DNA from: Pseudopyrenochaeta lycopersici
Lineage: Eukaryota > Ascomycota > Dothideomycetes > Pleosporales > Pseudopyrenochaetaceae
Assembly: GCA_003313425.1 (NCBI GenBank)
Contig: NHZP01000046.1
Coordinates: forward strand, 124,001-188,000
Direction of reading: 5' to 3'
DNA: 64,000 nt
This document shows positions 41,382-51,830 of this stretch, in pieces (the stretch's first letter is position 1; each line of letters begins with the position of its first letter). Below the pieces are notes generated by a model. The model was not told the origin of the DNA. It was given only the letters and a program-made list of their open reading frames with translations, and made no database searches. Made by a program: the position numbers and the translations under genes.

Positions 41382-42727
41382 CTAACGCGTGGACTGGCTC
41401 TGAATAACCTATAAAGAAAGTAGCATTAGTACCTTACTAACATCCTTAACTGCGGGTTGTGGCCGAAGGAACTCACCTCTAATCCATCAAATGCAGCTAG
41501 ATCACCGCCAATCTCAATTGATCTAAAGAACTGACGACGTTGAGGACTGGCCCGAATATATCGTACGACATTGTGGAGCCTTCCTATCGCACCGCGCTTC
41601 CTCCAGAGCTCACCAATTCGCTTCAAATCCCCTTCGCGATATGCAGCTTCAAGGTCCCTGCAAATCTTCTCTGCGTCCTTTCCGATGATAAAAGCCTGCG
41701 CGCAGAGGTTGGCAATATGGCCAAAACACCGAAGACGTCGTCGTAGGCGCTGCTTTTTACTCATATTTGGATAAAGAGCTTGAAGGACCAGGTCAACGCA
41801 GGTATCATTTGAACTCGCGTTATCTGCCATAAAGTACCCAATTTGGCCACTAATCTTATAGTCGTCGAATATATGGAGGAGGACATCCGCCATATTCTCG
41901 CCTGAATGTTCGCCAGCGAGTTCACGAAGTGCAAGAACAGCTGTTCGTCGCTTGCCCTTTTTGTCGATGAAGTGAGCGACACAACCGAGTATGGCCAGAT
42001 AATTAGGTGACGTCCATAAGTCAAACGAAATCGACACATTGCTGTGGGCCTCTTCCATGTCCAGACGCAGCCTCTCCTTCCGTGCGTCAAACGCCTCTTT
42101 AATCCACCTGCGAATTACCAGCCTGGCCTTCGGGAGGAGCTTTGTTAGGCCAGGAAAGATGTAAAAGAGGAGTTCGCGGAAGTAGGCATTCTCAATCTGA
42201 AAGAAGGCGATATGGCAATAGACGATCCACCGAATGAGAAGTTCCTTAAATTCGTCAAACCGGCGTCTGAATACAAGGGTGGATATATTATTGAAGTCAA
42301 TGATTGATGGCTGTGACGAACCCTTCTTTCTCGGGTTGAATTCACCAGTCTTCCTATCAATTTGGTGTTTTGATTCGAGGTGGTCTAGGGCAGTAGTATT
42401 ACCGTTTCCGGATGTTGGAAGCTCCTGCTGGTGATGTTTTTGTTCGCATAAGTAACAGTACCAGAACCTCTTCGTCGGATCCTGCTTGAACTGGATATCC
42501 TCGCCATACATCCAAACAATGGACGTCCTCTTCCTATTATGCTTCTGGGGCTTCGCCAAAACGCGGCAGTGGACATACTGCTTCCCATTCAGTTTAAACT
42601 CGTCGGGCTCGATCAACGTGTCATCGGCGACGTCATTTCGGCGAGGGCTGATAGATGATGGGGCAAGAATAATTCTGTCGGTATCTGTGGCCTTAGAGCA
42701 GCCGCTGAAGTAGCTTTTGATCGTCAT
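41382..42727 (-). pseudogene. hAT-family transposase with BED-type finger, nonsense mutated
   Basis: ATG 42727 (MTIKSYFSGC) is the likely start. CYLCEQ...ALDHLESKH (residues about 90-125) is a BED-type zinc finger. VSISFDLWTSPN contains the first catalytic Asp, followed by GYFMADNASSNDTC and RCFGHIANLCAQAF, which are hallmarks of hAT transposases of the Restless/Tol2 type in fungi. After AAFDGLE a 69-bp intron (GTGAGT at about 41475 to TTTATAG at 41407) leads to IQSQSTR, a TAG stop (41384-41382) where the family has Trp, then NSYFLSIRRALNVKERIQLF. TGG to TAG is a G-to-A transition on the coding strand. The protein would end before the C-terminal dimerisation domain, so it is inactive. Confidence 0.85.
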
Positions 42728-42976
42728 GGTGTTACTGATAAGTGGACCGTATGGGCATGTCTGCCATATCGAGAGTACTTCAATAGATGTGCGTGACGCG
42801 TTTTCCCAAAGAATTTTATTAGGAAACATCGTCCTTGTAGCATTACGCGGTATGGCAGACGCGTGTATTGGTGCTTGGTGCTGCTACAACAAATTCGCTT
42901 GAGTCGCTACCTGTCTAATCGAGTTTAGCCTTTGCCCAGTTGGGTTAAGTCATTGGAGCTCCAGGAGCCTACAGCG

Positions 42977-43075
42977 AATCGATCCAATCCAATCCAAATA
43001 TTTGAGGCACCGGATCCACCCCATCCAAATACGATCCACGCCAGTCCAATCCAAATGCCCTCCAATCCAATAACA
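42977..43075. repeat. Subterminal ATCCAATCC motif cluster of the hAT end
   Basis: At least five copies of short motifs such as CCAATCCAAA and ATCCAATCC occur within 100 bp between the transposase start and the element edge. Such subterminal clusters are the usual transposase-binding sites in hAT elements. Confidence 0.65.
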
Positions 43076-43079
43076 TCAC

Positions 43080-44376
43080 TGATGATGCGTCAGGGCGGGC
43101 TGCGGTCCAGAAGCGAGCAAAGACGACCGACTCCCTGCCGCAGTTACTGGAATCACTGCAGCTCGCTGACTCCGCTCCCGCATCGACACATACATCCACA
43201 ATTATAGTTAAAAGGGAAGGAAAAGAGGTAGACTGTTCTTCCATCCTGGAAATCAAGACTCGAGCTGCTGGTAAAAGCCTGGACATGAACGAGACTGCAG
43301 CTCAGCTTTGGATATCACAGACTTTACATCTGGCTGTCGGTTTTCATAAGAATGGCCTATTCAATGATGTCCAAGTCCGAGATATGACCCAGAATGTTCG
43401 CGATTGGGAAAGGAGCAACCAAAAAGTTCTTTGTAGTCTGGGCTATCTGTTGAATCGAATCATTGAAGCAGTGAAAGGTAGTGCCAGTCAGATTGCAGTT
43501 GTCAGGTACGACGGCGGAATGACGTTGGAGGTCATCGCCGGTGAGCAGAAGGAGGCTTCGTCGGAAGGTGTAGACGCAAAATGGCAGGGCGGAAAACAGG
43601 GGACCGAGGACAACAACCTGTTGGCGAAGAAGAGAGATCAGTACAAGGTCAGTAAGCACATTGGCAATGAGCACATCTGACATAAGCTTGTTAGACGCCG
43701 GGCCCAAAGTACTACATTACACACGAAGACACCAGTCACAATTGGAAATGTGCGATATGAAATTGACGTCTCTCGGATCCCGCGCTTAGCATCCCTAGTT
43801 CTCAACAGCGGTGATAGCTCATCTCAGTCAACGGAGATCATCCACGAAGCCATTCCTCTTTTTGAGGTCGCCCTCAAAGGGATTGAGTCGGGCTACCGCC
43901 AGTGTTTTCGATCAATGTCCAGCGATATTACTCTTTACCGCACCCTCTGTGATACATATAATTTTCTTCGTGTCGACGTCTGTAAAGGGCGGACGCTCAG
44001 TGAGATCATCAGAGATTTGAAAGCCGGGCAAGACTATGATGAATATCGCGATAAATCGAAAGCTCGAGACGCCGCATTCAAGCTTGTCTATTCCATTCTA
44101 CAAGACACATTTCAAAGCAATGAGAAGCACAAGAATACCATCTTTAATGCCGTCCTGTTTGTCGTATCTCATCCCGGAACCTTCAAATGGAAGACGAGAA
44201 ATGCCGTACGCGCAGTGTACGAGAGCAGATTCATGTTATCGGTAAAGCAGACGTCGAACCTCGACCGACGGCACGAGCTCGATTCAAGCGAACATGCGGA
44301 CACCCACGAAGACGATGAGACGACGGAGGAGGAAGACCCGGATTGGTATGACTCCGACTGTTCTGATTACTGGTAA
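43080..44376 (+). pseudogene. Fungal E-x-K family protein, 5' truncated by hAT
   Basis: In frame from about 43086, the sequence reads KRAKTTDSLPQLLESLQLAD, SSILEIKTRAAGKSLDMNE and AAQLWISQTLHLAVGFHKNG. A GT-AG intron in 43640-43694 joins to VTIGNVRYEIDVSRIPRLA, YNFLRVDVCKGRTLSEII, and a very acidic tail (EEEDPDWYDSDCSD) ending at 44376. This matches a large fungal family sometimes misannotated as geranylgeranyl pyrophosphate synthetase. Its LEIKTR block looks like the E-x-K of PD-(D/E)XK nucleases; that functional reading is inference. The donor is ambiguous (GTACAA at 43641 keeps the frame, GTCAGT at 43648 does not). The conserved N-terminal third is missing where the hAT end begins, so the product is probably non-functional. 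Confidence 0.65.
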
Positions 44377-44799
44377 ATCAAACGCAAGCTGCGACACCCA
44401 ATCTAGAACCTAAATTACAGCTTGAGCAGGCAGACTGGGTCTTGGCAGCGTCGGCGACTCTGGATCAAGAGCGTTCTTGCGTGACGTGCTGTTAGTCGAA
44501 ATTACTGGCCCTCCATCTGATGCTTCGAAGACATCTACTTGATTTCTTTGCTTTCGCTATACAAAGTATGTCAAGGTGCACAGACAGTCGCGTGTATTTC
44601 TTCGAAAATTCAACGTGCATTTCTTTGCCCTACCTATGATCAGAATTTGATGCAACTCCGTGATGACGTGCAGAACATGCATCACAATAATACTATGCAC
44701 TTTTAATCATACTATAGGTAACCGCATGGGGAAACAAGGCACTGGGAGTCAGAGGTTGGTTTTGTTTTTCCAGGCCCGCACAGACAGAAATACGAGCTA
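44377..44799. other. Intergenic
   Basis: No gene, repeat or regulatory feature is recognised. Confidence 0.4.
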
Positions 44800-44871
44800 T
44801 CACGTCACGTCTTTCCTCCATCTTAGTGCTGCTGTAACGCTATCGAGCTCATCACCAGCCACAAAAACAGT

Positions 44872-45800
44872 CTACGAAAAGATCTCATCCAGTGCAGTGA
44901 CCAGCGTAGGTTTGCTGTACCAAGGAGTCTTGGGAGAGAGTTCGATGACATTCTCACCCTGGAGATCACTTGGAATGACAAGAGTACTGTGTTGGGTGAG
45001 TGAATTATCGGATATGTTGGAAATTGTAGTGTATGTACCTCTCAGCCGAGATGCCAAGTTGTTGGAGCGCAGCTCTAATACTTTGGATCAAATCTTTGTA
45101 TGCGCTTTCCGACCACTCGTGGCTTTCACTAGGGAGCGTCAATAAGGTAGTACTAAGGGCGGAGACAATCGTTATGGGCGGCATACGAGATTTTGATCAG
45201 GGTGATTGCCTTTTCCTTTGCAAAAAGTGGTGCTGAATCTGCAAGCTGCTGGACAGTATCTCCAATGAAAAATGTCCCGGACGCGGGAAGAGGCGGCGTT
45301 ACAACGAGAAGAACGCCATCAACAGACTTAATCTGGTCTTAGAACCATGCCAGTGGCGTAAGCATTTAGTGCAGCTCGATTGGTGGTTGGAAGAATACCT
45401 TTCACGGTGACCCTGTGTCGCGGGGTAAAGAAGAACAGCTCCTCGTTCGTGTCCATCAAATACTGCACGGCTTCATCGTAAGAGTTTATGCCCTTTTCCT
45501 GCAGCTCTGCCAGCACGGGCAACTCTATGCCACCAAGCTATCGTGTGTAAGCCAAATGGAACCACGGTTAACCATCTGATAGAATAAATCACCTTATAGA
45601 TCAAGTTTCCAGTAACCATTTTGGCTCCGGACCCAATAATAGCTAGGGTTTTATTGGTCGGGCTACTACTGTCAACTATAGCAAAGATATATTCGTTGGA
45701 ACTGTGGCACTCACGAATTCGAAGTCATCTTTTCGATACTATTAGATGCAAAAGTGTAGACGTTGCGGCTTTCATCTGCGTCGTGATGCGTAGGCAGCAT
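44872..45800 (-). pseudogene. Decayed, unidentified protein gene
   Basis: Several minus-strand blocks look protein-like and lie in a consistent order. First comes NEYIFAIVDSSSPTNKTLAIIGSGAK cut by residue limits here as NEYIFAIVDSSS then KTLAIIGSGAK (about 45700-45630). Next are GIELPVLAELQEKGINSYDE, EELFFFTPRHRVTVKGILP, SVDGVLLVVTPPLPASGTFF and SAYKDLIQSIRAALQQLGIS (to about 45060). They sit in different frames with at least two frame changes (near 45340 and 45200). AIIGSGA suggests a nucleotide-binding fold, but I do not recognise the family. Confidence 0.4.
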
Positions 45801-46304
45801 GCGAAGACCTAAGGATCGTTTTCCTCGTTTTGCACGCTTGGCGCACGGTCCCACCTTGGCGTAAGGATTGCAGCAACCATCGCGACAAAGACTTGAAACC
45901 CTAGAGCATATAATTCAAGCTTAAGAAAGCTTCCTTGGAGCAATGGCAATAGAATACAGCGAACATTTCTTTACTATCCCTCGTTGTGAGGCGCGATATG
46001 AGCTTGCAGCCGCAGAACGTTTCTAACGTAAGCGCAGTGCTGGGAAAAGTGACGTTGCCCTCTGCGCTTGATGCTGCATCGTGATTGGCCAAATCTGTCA
46101 CCAATCGTCACCAGCAGGTTGGGAGCAAGCATGATGCAACGAAGCGGGACTAGTGCGGGACACCTGCGGCGCAGTCATGCGCGGTTGACCGAGGAACATG
46201 TCTTTCTTCTCGTCCCAATTGCTCCATACAGCAACAGTTCCCACCATCGTATTTAGCGCAACCCAATTACCACGCCCAAGTGCAACCAGTTCGAGTCGAA
46301 TGCG
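45801..46304. other. Promoter region of the esterase-NACHT gene
   Basis: No genes are recognised. No clear TATA box is seen in the 150 bp before 46305. Confidence 0.4.
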
Positions 46305-49300
46305 ATGCTAGGTTTGCGCAACACACTACGGAAACTAAAACGGAAGGAGCTAGCCCCCGAGGTTAGTAGCCGTCTGAACCAACATTACAAGTAGCTTTGA
46401 AACGCACTTCTGACGTTGATCGATCCCTTAGAAACCTTCCCCCAAACAGCATTCCTCGCAGGCCCCGACGCCAGCCACCGCACGCACAAAACCCTACGGC
46501 CTCTTCCTTCTTAGCAATAACGAGCCGCCTGACGACACGAAAGGCCTTACTGGAGTAGATATTGTGGCCATACATGGCCTAAATGGGGACGCTTATACAA
46601 CATGGCAACACGAGAATGGGACTTTGTGGCTTCGAGACCTTCTTCCGGTTAGCCTTCCCGGGACCCGGGTATTTACCTACGGTTATCCATCTGAGCTCTT
46701 CTGGAGCAGTTCAGTAGCTACATTACGAGACTACTCCCGGAACCTCCTGATCTCTCTCTCCGCCGTTTCAGAAAGGAACCAGCGTCCGATAGTATTCGTC
46801 TGCCATAGTCTTGGGGGCATAGTGTGTAAGCAGGTGAGAGCCTCGATAAGACCGTGTCTATGGAATCCTAATTTATCTCGAGGCCCTTGTTCTGGCGCAT
46901 GAAGATGACCGCCTATACGGTGACATACTGTCTGCTGCTTCAGGGATTGTATTCTTTGGAACACCACATCGTGGCTCTAAGGGAGCCGATATCGGGAAAA
47001 TTGTGGGAAGAGTAGTTAACATGTGTTTAAGCGCTTCACAGACCGCAGGCATAGCTGGCTCAGTACGAGCCGATCTTCTCACAACCCTGGGGTCCAATTC
47101 CCAAGTACTAAGTGAACTCGCCGTCTCTTCCCGAAATCGTTTGAGAAATTTGGAGATTGTCACTTTCTACGAAACGGAAACCATGCCCGGGCTGTCTGAA
47201 TTGGTGAGACTATTTCCAGGGAATGCATCTGTATGAAGCAGCGACTAATTCATCTGTAAATATAGGTTGTTGATCAGCATTCTGCCATAATGGAAATTCC
47301 AGGCGAGGATATCATACCACTTTTTGCGAACCATAGAACCATGTGTCGTTTCGAAGGGGCAATGGATGATGGTTATAGCTACGCCTTGAGGGCTATCAAA
47401 CGGTTGGCTAAAACATCCCCCTTAAACCGAGAGATGTCAAAGAAAGCGAACCGGACATCATCCAATCAGTGTATGTAATAGTAGACGAGCCACAGTGCAG
47501 CGCCAGCTAAGCAACCGATTAGCTCTAAGCGAGGCTGAAAGATCCTGCATGGTCCTGCTGAATTCAATCTACCTCGCAGAATACAAAGCACAACTACCAA
47601 AGCCAGTGCAAGGGACCTGCAGTTGGATTCTGACCCACCCTGCATATTTGTCTTGGATAGCCACTGAAGAAACGAGACTACTTTGGGTCACGGGCGAACC
47701 TGGCTGCGGCAAAACTATGCTTTCTGCCTATCTGGCAGACCACCTAAGATTGGGTCGCGCCGACTCTGTCAGGCCTCAAGTCTTTTTCTTCTTCTGCGAC
47801 GACAAAGTCAGGTCTCAGAGAGACGGAAACGCTATACTTCGAGGCATCCTATATCAGATCCTACAGCAACATCGAAAACTCATCAGGCATGTAAAGAGTC
47901 GATACGAATTGGACGGTCCTAGCCTCGCAAACTCCTTCCCGGCACTGTGGGAATTGTTCCTAAAAATAGTGGCAGATTCTACGTCAGGCGCTATCCGAAT
48001 TATAGTTGACGCGATCGACGAGTGTGAAGTAAGGACGCGCAATAGCTTCCTGAACGCTATGATGCAATTAGTGAACGAGCCCCAGGAAGATTATCGACAA
48101 TCCCAGAACTGTATAAAGTTTCTAATAACCAGCCGGCCATCGCTCGGCAATTCTTACAACCTCACGGGGTTAATGAAAACCAGACTGCCAATCGAGAAAA
48201 ACCAGAACGATATCAGTAAGGACGTCAAGCTAGTCATTCGAAGCAAGGTTGGCGAGATTGCAAACAAGTTCCGTTGCAACGATGAAACCAAGCATTATCT
48301 AGAACAAGTGCTGTACTCCAAGTCTGACCAGAATTTTCTCTGGCTGAACATGGTGCTCCATAGCCTTGAAGCAAGTAAAAGGGCGTCGAAGAACGAGTTC
48401 GAGCGGATCATCAACACATTCCCTGAGAGTCTGGAAGCTACATATAGTAGATTCATACGCGGGATTTCATCTGAGGACCGGGAAGACGCTGGAAAGTTCT
48501 TTCGACTGCTCATCGGAGGCTCCAGACACCTGACATTGATGGAGATGAACACTGCGTTCACAATTGATCAAAAACACAAAGCTGTGGCCGATCTGGTAGA
48601 TGACTTGCAGCTCTCTATTCGCTCAACGCTTCAAAATATTGTGGGGCCCTTCGTCCGCATCAAGGATGTTAATCATAGCTCAAACGAAGATTGGAAAGTC
48701 TCGCTCATACACCAGTCCGCTAAAGAATATCTGACAGAGCTCGCAGTACGTTCTACAGACAAGATAGTGCAGAGCCTCGCCGTTCCTTTAGCGGATGCAG
48801 CGCTGAGCATATCCCAGTCATGCATGCGATATCTTCTTCTGCAGGACTTTCGATCGGATATTTTTGCCCCGGGACGGACGAGCCTTGATTCCAGCTCGCC
48901 CAATTCATTTCCTTCGCTCCCATTCACGGACTTCGATACAACGGACTTAGATGGCCCTCTTACCCTAGACGATCATCTCAGTCTTGGCAACCTCTTTAAA
49001 GACACACAGACTATGGACGAGGAGCAATGTACTCTGATCGCCCAAGAATACAAATTTTTTGACTACGCTGCAACCTCTTGGGCAGAGCACTACTCGCTAT
49101 GCGAAGACATTGCCCCAAAAGATGCCCTGGAGTCTGTTCATCGACTGACAGCGAGTTCGAGCTACGTTCTGACAAACTGGTTGAAGTACTACTGGATCAA
49201 AAAAAATATGGAATACCCATTTCCAGATAGTTTTGAGACGATTGAAGTAGCCGCATTCTTCAACCTGTCCATGCTGCTTACCGAGACATTGGCAAAGGCA

Positions 49301-50353
49301 GATTATGACAGCGAAGAAAGAATAGTCCGAGCGTTGTTTTGGGCGGCGAGAATGTCCTCCTTGGACTCTATCAGATTGTTGCTTCAACATGGCACTAACT
49401 CAAATGGCATTGGTCTCGATCGGCAAACACCTCTGACTATATCTGCGCAATATGGGCATCTGGATGCTGTCAAGATACTACTCAACGATTCATGTACAGA
49501 GACAGCTTTGCGGGGAAAATCTGGAAGATCAGCACTGTCTTTTGCCGCGGGGAATGGGCACTTGGAGATTGTAGAAGCGCTTTTGGAAAGTGGAGCATTC
49601 CGACCTGACGACCAAGATAATATGTATTGGACGCCACTCTTCTGGGCTGTGCAAGGAGACCATGCAAGTATCGCGCAATTATTGCTAAAGCAGCCATCAA
49701 TCGACATCAACAATGTCGACAAAGCTGGACGCTCAGTCCTATCCTGGGCAGCGGGGGAAGGCACCCTAAGCGCTTTGAAGGTTCTACTTCGAAACCCCTC
49801 CATTGACCTCAATCTCAAAGATACCAAAGGACGCTCTCCACTGTCATGGGCTGCAGGGAACGGCCAAAGAGAAGTGGTCAGTATTTTGATGCACAAGACG
49901 GGCGTCGACAAAGCCACCAAAGACAACGACCTGCGGAATGCAATCTCATGGGCATGTCAAGGTGGCCATACCGACACACTACGCACTTTACTCAAGAATA
50001 AGTGTAGCGGTGAGGACGATGTGGATGTAGACGCTTGGACGCCGCTGCTATGGGCACTCTTCGTCCGGTCCCCTGCGACGGTGGAAGCGCTTCTTTCAAC
50101 CCGCCGCGTGCAAATCGACCGGCAAGACGGGTACGGCCGCACGGCATTAATTTGGGCTGCGAGCTACGGATATCTAGACGTGGTGCAGCTGCTGCTGTCA
50201 TGGGGAGCGAGTCTACATATGAAGAACCAAAGGGGGTATACGGCAGCTGATGTTGCCAGAGCGGAAGGGCAAACTGAGGTGTCGGAGTTTTTGGAGACTC
50301 TGTGGGACAAGGATGCAGAGAGGAGTGTGGAGCAGCGAGCTTTGCCCCGTTAG
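46305..50353 (+). CDS. Esterase-NACHT-ankyrin NLR (SesB-like N-terminus)
   Basis: Five exons keep one frame: 46305-46361, 46432-46833, 46883-47203, 47266-47470 and 47496-50353, giving 1280 residues. The N-terminal alpha/beta hydrolase contains DIVAIHGLNGDAYTTW, FVCHSLGGIVCKQ (nucleophile in GHSLG-type elbow), FFGTPHRGSKGAD and EIPGEDIIPLFANH. This is the lipase/esterase (SesB-type) effector common in fungal STAND proteins. A NACHT module follows, with Walker A GEPGCGKT and Walker B RIIVDAIDEC. The C-terminal about 330 residues form roughly eight ankyrin units (RSALSFAAGNGHLEIVEALL, RTALIWAASYGYLDVVQLLL). The three domains are intact, making this the most complete NLR in the window. Only the 25-bp fourth intron is odd. 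It probably couples ligand sensing by ankyrins to esterase activation. Confidence 0.88.
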
Positions 50354-50375
50354 ATCTCTTCGAGACCGGACTCTA

Positions 50376-50617
50376 AAGGAGGGTGCACATGTTGCTACGC
50401 CTTTTCACTGTGACTATGGCTACAACGTCTCTTTGGTGACAATGTTATCATTGGACCTGACTGCCAACTACTAGATTCAGCCAGGATTACCATCGGAAGG
50501 AACACTGAGATTGGCGTGTGTGTCCCCATGACGACACTAGAAACACCAACTGACACAAAAGCTTTGAAAGGGAGCTACGGCACCGAAGTCGCTAAGGAGA
50601 TAGCCATGGAGCCATGA
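50376..50617 (+). pseudogene. Maltose O-acetyltransferase-like fragment
   Basis: The frame TLKEGAHVATPFHCDYGYNV SL shifts by one base near 50434 and continues GDNVIIGPDCQLLDSARITI, NTEIGVCVPMTTLETPTD and ends KEIAMEP at a TGA. These are left-handed beta-helix hexapeptide blocks from the C-terminal half of sugar O-acetyltransferases. A missing G at the frameshift and the lack of an N-terminal half make it a remnant. Confidence 0.7.
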
Positions 50618-51444
50618 CACAGCAACATGAGAGCAACGACGGAGCCCAAATATTTCTTCCATAGCTACAACACACAACATACAGTCACTGATGGGCTTCC
50701 TGGTCAGCACATTCGCAAGCGATACTCGAAATGGAGGAGTAAGATATGTAAGCTTCTAAACTTAGATCTGCGTGTGAAGAAAGGCCACTTTCGACGTTGG
50801 CGCGGAGCCCATTTCGCACTCCGCACTCAGCAGTCCTTACCCTCCACCCTTCATTCCACTCTTAGCCTCTCTTTGACTAGGCCTATGTGGTTGCACCCGC
50901 CCTTTGTCTCCATTTCCTCTCCTTCTGCACACTGTCGCTTTCCCTGTTATTGCGTTGCCTGTAAAGACCTTCGTTCATCATGCGCTCCATACCCATGGTA
51001 AGGAACATACCCTCAACAAGACTGCAGGACTGTTTGCCATCAACGAGGCGGCCAACCAGCTGCAGGGTCCGCCATGTATAGGTCTTGATGGAAAATGCTT
51101 CCCAACACTAGCAGCCAGCATGCGATCTTCTCAGACTCGCAGTCGGCGCTGCTATCAGTACAGCATACGGACAATGGCATTGCAGTTCTGCCAAGCGCAA
51201 CCGCTGAAGAGTATCACCACAGTTGACCTACCATCCATCGTGGACTGGCTCATGGCTATCGCACACAGTCGCTGCCGGCGTGATTTCTAGCGCGGTCGTC
51301 AGTGGTGGCGTCCATCCCTTGCCAGCGTGATACATGGGTCTGAAAGAGCAACCGCCACTTTAATAGACATCTTACTCCATTCATCATCCGCTCACATTCA
51401 TAGTTTACGCAAGACGATCAGGTCGTGTTTCCAGCACTGCAGCC
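50618..51444. other. Intergenic
   Basis: Plus-strand open frames (50627-51001, 50904-51290) have no recognised motif. I cannot support a gene. Confidence 0.35.
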
Positions 51445-51830
51445 ATGTCGTCCCAATCGCAGTCCCAGCTGGTAGCGCATACGAAGGCAAGACGAGCCGC
51501 CAACAACAACTACCAGAAGCTCTTGAAAACCCTCTACGGAAAGCTGTCGAAGCTGTGCCACGAATACGACGCGGACATATACTTCCTAGCGTATCGCAAC
51601 GGTCGATACAATGTTTTCGCATCTATGGATAAGACAGGCCAGCCTTGGTCGCCGCCAGATCGAGATGCTCTTGTAGGCCCCTCACCTCTCACGCCTATTG
51701 AGGGCTAACTCTTACTAAGGACAAAGTATACCCTCCACCGGTGATCAAGTCGCCAGCCCATTGCTGTCGAGCTCGTCATGAACAAGCGAAGGTGAGCGTC
51801 CAGGAGCCCTGCTTCACAGGAACTGCATGA
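51445..51830 (+). CDS. Small MADS-box-like protein
   Basis: Two exons, 51445-51672 and 51720-51830. The intron is 47 bp (GTAGGC...CTAAG) with a CTAAC branch-like site, phase 0, giving 112 residues. The pattern TKARRAANNNYQKLLKTLYG, KLCHEYDADIYFLAY, NGRYNVFASMD and WSPPDRDALDKVYPPP resembles short fungal proteins with a degenerate SRF/MADS-type DNA-binding domain (basic helix, L..LCD.D..., NGRYY..RS, WPP). Such genes are common and usually uncharacterised in filamentous fungi. It would act in the nucleus if functional. Only the general pattern supports the call. Confidence 0.5.

Larger units (their letters stand above)
40870..43079 (-). mobile_element. hAT transposon remnant
   Basis: It spans the hAT transposase pseudogene and, at its 5' side, a terminal region rich in ATCCAATCC-type motifs (42977-43071). 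The right edge abuts the E-x-K gene at about 43079, and the left edge is fused to NACHT at about 40870-40900. The 3' terminal repeat is therefore lost. No clear 8-bp target duplication could be identified. Confidence 0.65.
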
